From: Nitrospiraceae bacterium UBA6898
Lineage (GTDB): Bacteria; Nitrospirota; Thermodesulfovibrionia; Thermodesulfovibrionales; UBA6898
Direction: 5' to 3'
Length of the DNA: 21,170 nucleotides
Assembly: GCA_002448975.1 (NCBI GenBank)
Contig: DKBO01000234.1
Location: forward strand, 1 to 21,170
Both the position numbers and the translations under genes were made by a program. The notes under the pieces are model-generated. The model ran no database searches. It saw only the letters and a program-made list of their open reading frames with translations, and was not told the origin of the DNA. This document shows positions 15,771 through 21,170 of the stretch, piece by piece. Each line of letters starts with the position of its first letter. Position 1 is the stretch's first letter.

Positions 15771-15792
15771 TATAATTATTCGGCGAATTATA
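15771..15792 (+). repeat. AT-rich inverted repeat with embedded TATAAT, candidate cfa regulatory site
   Basis: TATAATT (15771-15777) and AATTATA (15786-15792) are perfect 7-bp arms around ATTCGGCG. The left arm includes a perfect -10 hexamer. It lies about 165 bp upstream of the cfa start and could be a promoter with an overlapping operator. Confidence 0.35.
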
Positions 15793-15863
15793 TTTCACGC
15801 TATATAGTAATAACGTAACGGGAGAACTGGAAGATGTGAGCTGCATGACAAAAGGAGGTCATT

Positions 15864-15917
15864 ATGAAACGTAGGATCAGTAGTGACTTGAAAAATAGAC
15901 CAAAATTGATACTATGA
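15864..15917 (+). CDS. Possible 17-residue small ORF with a very strong ribosome binding site
   Basis: ATG at 15864 follows AAAGGAGG at optimal spacing and encodes MKRRISSDLKNRPKLIL before TGA at 15915-15917. The start ATG of a further three-codon frame overlaps this stop (ATGA). The peptide is basic and short and matches no family I know. It could be a translated leader for cfa (39 bp downstream), a toxin-sized peptide, or the remnant of a longer gene. Only the strength of the Shine-Dalgarno sequence argues for it. Confidence 0.35.
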   Translation: MKRRISSDLKNRPKLIL

Positions 15918-15955
15918 AAACATAAGGCGATAGAACATGCCGGAAGGAAAAAGTA

Positions 15956-17077
15956 ATGGCTGTAGATAAACAAAAACATATTATACAGGAAATACTTTCA
16001 CCGGCAGGTATCACGCTCAATGGAGACAAGCCATGGGACATCCAAGTCAGGGATGAGAGGTTCTATCAGCGTATCCTGAGGGATGGTAGTTTAGGGCTTG
16101 GAGAATCATATGTGGACGGATGGTGGGAGTGCGGGCAGCTCGACGATTTTTTCGCGAAGATCATGCCGACGCAACCTAAGGATAAGATCAAAAAGAACTG
16201 GAGACTTCGCGGCCAGATTCTCGGTGCACGAATATTTAATAAAAGCAGGAGATCGAAGGCATTTCAGATAGGAGAAAGACATTATAATAGGGGAAATGAA
16301 CTCTTTAAACATATGCTTGATAAGCGGATGGTATACAGCTGTGCTTACTGGAAACATGCCAAGACACTCGATGACGCACAGGAAGACAAGCTGGAGCTGA
16401 TCTGCAGGAAATTAGGCCTCAAGGCTGGTGACAGGGTTTTGGATGTGGGTTGCGGATGGGGAAGTTTTGCAAAGTATGCCGCTGAAAACCATAAAGTTGA
16501 AGTTGTTGGCATAACGGTCTCGAAAGAGCAGGCGTCGCTGGGGAGGGAATTATGCCGGGGGTTGCCTGTTGATATCCGACTGCAGGACTATAGGGACATA
16601 AAGGAAAGATTCGACCATATCGTCTCTGTAGGGATGCTCGAACATGTGGGATACAAAAATTACAGGATCTATATGGAGAAGGTCCACACATGTCTCAGAG
16701 ATGAGGAGTTGTTCTTGTTACATACCATAGGGGACGGTGTCTCATGTATAAGTGTCGATCCTTGGCTTGCTAAGTATATCTTCCCGAATTCACTTATTCC
16801 TTCTTTGAAACAGCTGACTGCCGCCATAGAGGGATTGTTTATTGTCGAAGACCTGCACAACATCGGCTTCAATTATGATGATACTCTAATATCATGGTTT
16901 AATAAATTTGATCGCAATTGGAATAAATTGAAAAAAATTTATGACCAGAGGTTCTACCGGATGTGGAAGTATTATCTTTTAAGCTCCGCAGGCACATTCA
17001 GGTCCCGGTGTTTGCAAGTCTGGCAGATCCTTCTTTCCAAAAAGGGGATTCCGGGCGGATACGACCCGATTCGCTAG
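15956..17077 (+). CDS. cfa: Cyclopropane-fatty-acyl-phospholipid synthase
   Basis: This 373-residue enzyme transfers a methylene from S-adenosylmethionine to unsaturated acyl chains of membrane phospholipids, forming cyclopropane rings. It is full length compared with E. coli Cfa (382 aa). An N-terminal lipid-binding region (about 1-90) contains LGLGESYVDGWWECGQLDDF. The catalytic domain has HYNRGNELF (109-117), SAM motif VLDVGCGWG (161-169) and residues corresponding to the known active site: Cys129 (VYSCAYW), Glu229 (MLEHVG), His256 (HTIG) and Tyr308 (GFNYDDTL). The C-terminal FYRMWKYYLLSSAGTFRSR is typical. The ATG at 15956 is preceded by GGAAGG. Cyclopropanation usually protects membranes under acid, oxidative or stationary-phase stress. 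Confidence 0.96.
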   Translation: MAVDKQKHIIQEILSPAGITLNGDKPWDIQVRDERFYQRILRDGSLGLGESYVDGWWECGQLDDFFAKIMPTQPKDKIKKNWRLRGQILGARIFNKSRRSKAFQIGERHYNRGNELFKHMLDKRMVYSCAYWKHAKTLDDAQEDKLELICRKLGLKAGDRVLDVGCGWGSFAKYAAENHKVEVVGITVSKEQASLGRELCRGLPVDIRLQDYRDIKERFDHIVSVGMLEHVGYKNYRIYMEKVHTCLRDEELFLLHTIGDGVSCISVDPWLAKYIFPNSLIPSLKQLTAAIEGLFIVEDLHNIGFNYDDTLISWFNKFDRNWNKLKKIYDQRFYRMWKYYLLSSAGTFRSRCLQVWQILLSKKGIPGGYDPIR

Positions 17078-17594
17078 CGTTCTGGACCCAACAACTCTTT
17101 GTGGTGTCTCACAATTCTGTCCTGCGTTGCCGGGCTGTTCTTTATCCGTGCCAAGCTTTTGCTGAGTACCAATTGGAATCAGTGCCATCGTGGCAAAGCG
17201 TAATTCTGGTTATTCCGGGAAGTAGCCGAGATTCCCGATTCCCGTGGAAACCATTGTCACATTCACCGCGGCTACCACCCGCCATTGTTCACGTCTCAAA
17301 AGCTTGCAACGATGCAGATGAAAAAGCGAAAGGGACAATAACCGTTACGAGGCATGTCAAATTGTCCCACAGTATGACCTTGGCGGTGCACAAAAAAACA
17401 TGCCTGCAAGACCTTTAATGCTAGAAAATCAATGAGCTTATGAACAGGTGGTTCAAAATTGGATACCGATGGTGGATCAATTTGCAACACGGGTCAACAG
17501 GCGATATGTTTTGCACCATTACCGCATGCCCTAAGGGGGATATAAACAAAATACGTATCATGAGTGTCTTCATAGTATCCCGGGAAGCACAGCA
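17078..17594. other. 517-bp region with no recognisable gene between cfa and the glycosyltransferase
   Basis: The flanking genes converge here. Open frames exist on both strands (for example a + strand frame to 17418), but their translations lack domain-like composition and are best read as chance. Visible structure consists of a direct repeat GATTCCC GATTCCC (17230-17243), a short inverted repeat CGGGAA (17216-17221) / TTCCCG (17232-17237), and GTAGCCG (17222-17228) / CGGCTAC (17269-17275). No clean intrinsic terminator with a T-run was found for either gene. Confidence 0.5.
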
Positions 17595-19181
17595 TTACTG
17601 CGTAGGAGGACGTTCAAACTCAAGGATATACCTCTCGCGGCCGCGGATGTCATTAAAGGGAACAATCACTTCCGCGTTTAATCCCTGCAGCTCGCCCAAA
17701 TACTTTCCCCTGACAAAAAGTACCATTTCATTGTGCCCCTGGATGACTTTTTTTAGCTCTTCAAGTGAATGGAGTTCACTGATACACCGATTGGCATAGA
17801 AGACGATATCTTCACTGCCATCTTTATAGAAATAGATCGGGCTATTTTCTGAAATTACCTCATGAAGAACGAAGGCATATGCAGGGCTAATCTGCAATCC
17901 ATGGCCCGCCACGAACAGGTTGAGCAATAACAGTATTGCCAATCCTTTAGCTACAACGAGCGAAAGGGTTCGCTCAAACAGATTTCCTTTTACGACAGCC
18001 AGCAGGGAGACAAAAATGACAAGACACCCGGCAAGCAAGACCGGTACGAATGTTGATATCTTCAAATAGGCAACAGTGACAAGAGCCAGGATTTCTATTA
18101 ACGCAAGGCCGATATAAATATTACGGACTGCTTTCGTGAAAACACGAACCTGACGTATTGCACTGCCGATGAGGAGCGCAAGGGGTGGATAGGCAATAAG
18201 GATGTAATTATGCAGCTTGTTGGACGATATGCTGAAGAAAATCAATACAAATGCTGCCCAGAAGACAAAAAACAGCTCATCCGATTTTTCTCTCACTATC
18301 CTTTTAAGATGTATCCATAATTCTTGGGAGAAGGGCAACCAGAGATACAGCGAACCTAAGAGAATAGGGATGTAGTAATAAAAGCGGAAGGAATGTTGCC
18401 GAGCCTGTCCGGTAAATCTATAGATATTGTGGAAAAGAAAGAATTCTTCAACGTAGCGGTAGCCGTATATTTTGATCATCATGATATACCAGGGTAACCC
18501 TATGACGAAAAAGAGGATAATTCCGAGGGGATTAAGCATTTTTTTTGCTGTATGGAACACCCCCTTTGTATAGGAGAAATAGAAAAAGATGACCGCCCAG
18601 GGGATCAAGATGCCCACCGGCCCTTTCGTCAGAAACGCAAAGGCTGAGAATATATAGCCGAGATACAGGTGCCCTTTTTTTTCTTTTTCGATACCCTGGT
18701 AAAAACTGAATATTGCAGCAACTTCAAAGAAGACCAGCAGCATTTCCGGCGCAACCGATCTGCCCATGACCCATACATGAAGAACAGTAGCGAAGACTAG
18801 GACAGAGAGGACAGCGGTCCCGTGGTCAAATCGCTCTTTGCCCGCACGGTACATGAGAAGCATCACCCCAAGAGTTGCAAGAAGTGCGGGGAACCGGGCA
18901 GCCCAGTCAGAAATACCGAATATCTTGTAGGAAAGAGCAATAGCCCAATATATCAGTGGCGGCTTATCGAAACGAGGCTGACAGTTAAATGTGGGAGTGA
19001 CGAAATCACCTGTTTCGATCATTTTTGCTGCTGCGAATGCATACTTGGGTTCATCGGGCGGCATAAGGGGGGTGGCGGAGAAGCCGCTCAGAAAGAAGAG
19101 TGCCCAGATCACAATGACGCTGACCGTGAAATAGTCGCGGTAACCGGGCCTGAGGGTATTGTTATCGTCAGAAAAAGACAT
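17595..19181 (-). CDS. ArnT/PMT-like membrane glycosyltransferase
   Basis: This 528-residue polytopic protein of the PMT/ArnT (GT-C, GT83/GT39-like) superfamily uses polyprenyl-phosphate-linked sugars at the periplasmic face. The first helix (about 19-35) is followed by a periplasmic loop with the catalytic-type acidic pair in PPDEPKYAFA (41-50) and QPRFDKPPLIYW (68-79), a hallmark of ArnT-type enzymes. About a dozen helices follow, including FLTKGPVGILIPWAVIFFYF. The soluble C-terminus (about 430-528) contains SPIYFYKDGSEDIVFYANR. The start at 19181 has AAGGA 3-8 bp upstream on the minus strand. Possible substrates are lipid A (aminoarabinose or other sugar) or other glycans. It stands alone, without arn genes. 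A strong palindrome lies in its 5' region. Confidence 0.88.
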   Translation of the reverse strand: MSFSDDNNTLRPGYRDYFTVSVIVIWALFFLSGFSATPLMPPDEPKYAFAAAKMIETGDFVTPTFNCQPRFDKPPLIYWAIALSYKIFGISDWAARFPALLATLGVMLLMYRAGKERFDHGTAVLSVLVFATVLHVWVMGRSVAPEMLLVFFEVAAIFSFYQGIEKEKKGHLYLGYIFSAFAFLTKGPVGILIPWAVIFFYFSYTKGVFHTAKKMLNPLGIILFFVIGLPWYIMMIKIYGYRYVEEFFLFHNIYRFTGQARQHSFRFYYYIPILLGSLYLWLPFSQELWIHLKRIVREKSDELFFVFWAAFVLIFFSISSNKLHNYILIAYPPLALLIGSAIRQVRVFTKAVRNIYIGLALIEILALVTVAYLKISTFVPVLLAGCLVIFVSLLAVVKGNLFERTLSLVVAKGLAILLLLNLFVAGHGLQISPAYAFVLHEVISENSPIYFYKDGSEDIVFYANRCISELHSLEELKKVIQGHNEMVLFVRGKYLGELQGLNAEVIVPFNDIRGRERYILEFERPPTQ

Positions 19182-19191
19182 TAATCCTTAT

Positions 19192-19210
19192 TGATGTGCA
19201 GTGCACATCA
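19192..19210 (-). promoter_or_regulatory. Perfect 19-bp palindrome just upstream of the glycosyltransferase, candidate operator
   Basis: TGATGTGCA / TGCACATCA are 9-bp perfect inverted arms around a single central base. The element lies 11 bp upstream of the glycosyltransferase ATG and abuts a TATAGT hexamer on the minus strand (19210-19215). As DNA it would be an operator at the transcription start. As RNA it could fold into an 8-bp hairpin just before the AAGGA ribosome binding site. Either reading implies control of the glycosyltransferase. The cognate regulator is unknown. Confidence 0.55.
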
Positions 19211-19215
19211 CTATA
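19210..19215 (-). promoter_or_regulatory. Candidate -10 element of the glycosyltransferase promoter
   Basis: Read on the minus strand the hexamer is TATAGT (five of six to consensus), preceded by an AT-rich TATTTTTATT stretch. No good -35 is seen at 16-18 bp upstream, so an activator or alternative sigma factor may be needed. Confidence 0.35.
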
Positions 19216-19231
19216 AATAAAAATACTGCCG

Positions 19232-19247
19232 GATTCCCGTGGGAATC
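19232..19247 (-). repeat. 7-bp inverted repeat GATTCCC/GGGAATC between the Yip1-like gene and the glycosyltransferase
   Basis: GATTCCC and GGGAATC are perfect arms with a 2-base spacer. On the minus strand the AT-rich run CAGTATTTTTATTT follows about 6 bases later, so it might act as a weak terminator for the upstream Yip1-like gene (ending at 19346). It might also be a second regulatory site of the glycosyltransferase promoter. Confidence 0.35.
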
Positions 19248-19345
19248 GTGACCGTTACACTATACAGCAAGGCCGCGAATTACCGAAGAAAGCAACAGAC
19301 CTCTCAATGACAGTCCTTCCGGACAGCTTAGCCTTATCTGTGGCG

Positions 19346-20131
19346 CTATTGTTTCTGTCTTTTCATCTCCTCCATCTGCCGCTGCATCTCCTCAGAAGCT
19401 TTTTTCATTTCTTCCGTCTGTTCCTGCAGCTGTTGTGGTGGTGCTTTCTGTATCTCCTCAGACTGCTGCTGCGCAGCGCGTGCCGCTTCCTCTGCAGCTT
19501 TTCTCGACTGCTCTGTGCTCTTCTGCATCTCCCTGCCGGCATCCTCCATCTCTTTGCGGAGGCGCTCTGCATTGCCTGCCATATTTCGCGCTGCAAACTG
19601 TCCGCTTATGCTGAGGAGGATGAAGGCCGCCGCGATCGCGCCGAAGACCGTCCAGGCCTTCTTCTCAGGTATGTGGTGCACTTCGACACTCGCCACGACA
19701 AGGTAATAGGTGCCGATGATAATACCGATTGCCGAGCCGAGGTAGGGAATGACTCCGAGCACCGTCGTGATCGGGCTGACCGCGGCGGCATATGCGCAGC
19801 ACCGGTACGCGGTCTCGTAATTCTCCTGTGAACCCATGATCTTCCAGATCGCAAAGGCTATGCCCGCGGCGATGAAGCCGCCGATGAGAATCACGACCGG
19901 CATCACGATCACCGCGGCGATCCCGACCATGGCACCCCCGACGATGTTCACATGAAGCAGGCTGAGAATTGCCTGGATGAGCCCGCTGACCACGCCGATG
20001 ACGACCATGAATATGAGCGGTTCAACGTATCCGCCGGTCTTCGGCATCTCCCGGAAGAAAGTTGCCGGCTGCGAGACTACTGCGATGGCTGTTGTCGGTA
20101 TTTCCGAAAAATCAAACCCCTTCTGTTCCAT
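19346..20131 (-). CDS. Yip1-like integral membrane protein with coiled-coil C-terminal tail
   Basis: In this 261-residue protein, residues about 1-30 contain the PTTAIAVVSQPATFFREMPKTGG segment typical of bacterial Yip1-domain proteins. Several helices then lie near 36-60, 66-97, 108-127, 131-150 and 160-178. From about residue 183 the sequence becomes a long Glu/Gln/Lys/Met-rich heptad-like stretch (RLRKEMEDAGREMQKS... to the end), broken by Pro231-Pro232, so probably two helical segments. Bacterial Yip1 proteins have no settled function. The minus-strand start at 20131 is preceded by a G-rich run (GGGGGGG) that can serve as a Shine-Dalgarno sequence. It lies downstream of carB in the same orientation, with 146 bp between. 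Confidence 0.75.
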   Translation of the reverse strand: MEQKGFDFSEIPTTAIAVVSQPATFFREMPKTGGYVEPLIFMVVIGVVSGLIQAILSLLHVNIVGGAMVGIAAVIVMPVVILIGGFIAAGIAFAIWKIMGSQENYETAYRCCAYAAAVSPITTVLGVIPYLGSAIGIIIGTYYLVVASVEVHHIPEKKAWTVFGAIAAAFILLSISGQFAARNMAGNAERLRKEMEDAGREMQKSTEQSRKAAEEAARAAQQQSEEIQKAPPQQLQEQTEEMKKASEEMQRQMEEMKRQKQ

Positions 20132-20277
20132 GGTTCCCCCCCGTTGAATATATTTTCAAAAACAGTATCACAGGTGAATTATGATTACAACAGGAATCAT
20201 GCAATAGCAGGTTTGGCAGGGAGCAGTGTCGCTTCCGACGGCGGTGAGACCCCTGCGGAAGAGAGCGCCTGACGAGG
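20132..20277. other. Intergenic region between carB and the Yip1-like gene
   Basis: It contains an inverted pair CTTCCG / CGGAAG (20230-20262 region) without a T-tract on the minus strand, so it is not a clear terminator. An AT-rich segment near 20140-20200 could hold a minus-strand promoter for the Yip1-like gene, with TTGTAA and TACTGT as weak candidate hexamers 17 bp apart. Confidence 0.3.
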
Positions 20278-21170
20278 TCAGGTGCCCCGGTGGTATTCCT
20301 GCAGCGACCGGATGTTGATCTGTTTCTTCCGCAGCTGTTCGATCGCGGTGACCACGGCCCGGGCCCCTGAAACCGTAGTGGTATACGGCACGCCGTACTG
20401 GAGCGCGCTCCTTCTGATGGACAGGGAGTCCTTCTGTGCCTGGGCTCCGCTTACGGTATTGATGACAAAGACGATCTCCTTGTTCTTGATCAGGTCTACG
20501 ATATGCGGCCTGCCTTCCGCGACCTTATTGATCACTTCGACGTCATGCCCTTTTTCAGTCAGGAACTTTGCGGTCCCCCGCGTGGCGATGACCGTGAATC
20601 CTGCAGCATACAGCCTGCGTACGATATCGCAGATGCCGGGCTTGTCCTTGTCCCGGATGCTAATCACAATCTTGCCCGAAAGGGGCAGCTTGTTGTTGCT
20701 GGATGCCTGAGCCTTTGCATAGGCGAGGCCAAAGTCCTCATCAATGCCCATGACCTCTCCGGTTGACTTCATCTCGGGACCGAGGATCGTATCAACGCCC
20801 GGGAATTTATCGAAGGGAAAGACGGCCTCTTTCACGGCCACATGGCGTATCTCTTTCTCCCCTGCCAGCCCGAGCTCTTTGAGGGTCTTGCCAAGCATTA
20901 CTTTTGCTGCCATCTTGGCAAGCGGAATGCCCGTTGCCTTGGATACAAAGGGGATAGTCCGGGAGCCGCGCGGGTTCACCTCGAGGATATAGATCTCGTC
21001 TTTCTTCACCGCGAACTGGATGTTCATGAGTCCGATCACCCCGAGTTCGAGGGCAAGCGCATTGGACTGCCTCTTGATCTCGTCAATGATCGTGCCGGAG
21101 AGGGAATAGGGGGGCAGTGAACATGCAGAATCTCCCGAATGGATACCGGCCTCTTCGATATGCTCCATGA
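20278..21170 (-). CDS. carB: Carbamoyl-phosphate synthase large subunit, C-terminal part (runs off right edge)
   Basis: This is the last 297 or so residues of CarB, which makes carbamoyl phosphate from bicarbonate, ATP and glutamine-derived ammonia for pyrimidine and arginine synthesis. The visible part starts in the second ATP-grasp domain (MEHIEEAGIHSGDSACSLPP, FAVKKDEIYILEVNPRGSRTIPF). It continues through the linker (VAVKEAVFPFDKFPGVDTILGPEMKSTGEVMG) into the allosteric MGS-like domain (IVISIRDKDKPGICDIVRRL to the TGA). The reading frame is open through the window edge, so the real start lies to the right. About 1,075 residues is usual, so roughly three quarters is missing only because of the window boundary. 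No internal lesion is seen. Confidence 0.97.
   Translation of the reverse strand, partial: MEHIEEAGIHSGDSACSLPPYSLSGTIIDEIKRQSNALALELGVIGLMNIQFAVKKDEIYILEVNPRGSRTIPFVSKATGIPLAKMAAKVMLGKTLKELGLAGEKEIRHVAVKEAVFPFDKFPGVDTILGPEMKSTGEVMGIDEDFGLAYAKAQASSNNKLPLSGKIVISIRDKDKPGICDIVRRLYAAGFTVIATRGTAKFLTEKGHDVEVINKVAEGRPHIVDLIKNKEIVFVINTVSGAQAQKDSLSIRRSALQYGVPYTTTVSGARAVVTAIEQLRKKQINIRSLQEYHRGT

Larger units (their letters stand above)
15584..15955. other. 372-bp intergenic region upstream of cfa
   Basis: It contains an AT-rich inverted repeat (15771-15792), candidate -10 strings TATAAT (15771-15776) and TATAGT (15803-15808) without convincing -35 elements, and a 17-codon ORF (15864-15917). E. coli cfa has a sigma-S promoter with weak -35 requirements, so a -10-only promoter would fit. 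This is analogy, not evidence. Nothing else in the stretch looks coding. Confidence 0.45.

Noticed and set aside
16963..17418. 151-codon open frame overlapping the end of cfa and extending into the gap
   Set aside because: It overlaps cfa in another frame, lacks a ribosome binding site, and its composition (Ser/Pro/His-rich, no domain pattern) is that of an antisense or out-of-frame read.
17237..19242. GATTCCCGTGG present on both flanks of the glycosyltransferase gene (17237-17247 and 19232-19242), possible element ends
   Set aside because: An 11-bp match is expected by chance many times in 21 kb, and no transposase or longer flanking repeat supports insertion.
1..21170. CRISPR arrays, tRNA or rRNA genes, prophage or insertion sequences
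   Set aside because: Read-through on both strands showed no regularly spaced repeats, cloverleaf with CCA-type ends, rRNA-like blocks or transposase/integrase motifs.

Overview
This is a protein-dense stretch of a Gram-negative bacterial chromosome with moderate to high GC. No rRNA, tRNA, CRISPR array, transposase or phage gene is visible. Signs of an outer-membrane lifestyle are tripartite-efflux adaptors, a PilT-type pilus ATPase, and several exported redox and metal-binding proteins. The split NosR-like redox pair, the HD-GYP protein and the ArnT-like glycosyltransferase would fit an anaerobe or microaerophile of the Nitrospirota or Desulfobacterota type. That placement is inference, since no phylogenetic marker apart from a carB fragment is present.

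Layout. (1) 1-2314, + strand: the tail of an HlyD-type adaptor, then a DrrA-like ABC ATPase and an ABC-2 permease, ending near a strong intrinsic terminator (2413-2446). (2) 2651-3754: a stand-alone PilT/PilU-family ATPase. (3) 3842-7158: a second export set, MacA-like adaptor, LolD/MacB-type ATPase and a separate MacB-type permease. (4) 7300-10762: three tightly coupled genes encoding an exported FMN-binding-domain protein, a polytopic 4Fe-4S protein resembling the C-terminal half of NosR with an extra periplasmic domain, and a secreted two-domain beta-sandwich protein. (5) 10886-14147: a SHOCT-domain membrane peptide, a secreted protein that is about 26% methionine, and a Cu+-type P1B ATPase with YHS and two CPMH...CPKCGM zinc-ribbon-like modules. 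(6) 14157-15583: an HD-GYP protein and a SAM methyltransferase, close-packed behind the ATPase. (7) 15956-17077: cyclopropane-fatty-acid synthase. (8) 17595-21170, - strand: an ArnT/PMT-like glycosyltransferase, a Yip1-like membrane protein with a coiled-coil tail, and the C-terminal part of carB, which runs off the right edge.

The most interesting part is 7300-14147. A NosR-like flavin/Fe-S electron-transfer module lies next to, and in the same orientation as, a Met-rich protein and a copper ATPase. No nosZ or other N2O-reduction gene is in the window. My inference is a periplasmic copper-handling system with its own electron input, for example Cu(II)/Cu(I) redox control coupled to export. 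The sequence shows the gene set and the ligand-rich motifs but does not prove the function. The HD-GYP gene directly downstream may link it to c-di-GMP signalling.

Other points worth attention are a perfect 19-bp palindrome overlapping a candidate -10 just upstream of the glycosyltransferase, a 17-codon ORF with an excellent ribosome binding site ahead of cfa, and a 517-bp gene-free stretch between cfa and the glycosyltransferase.
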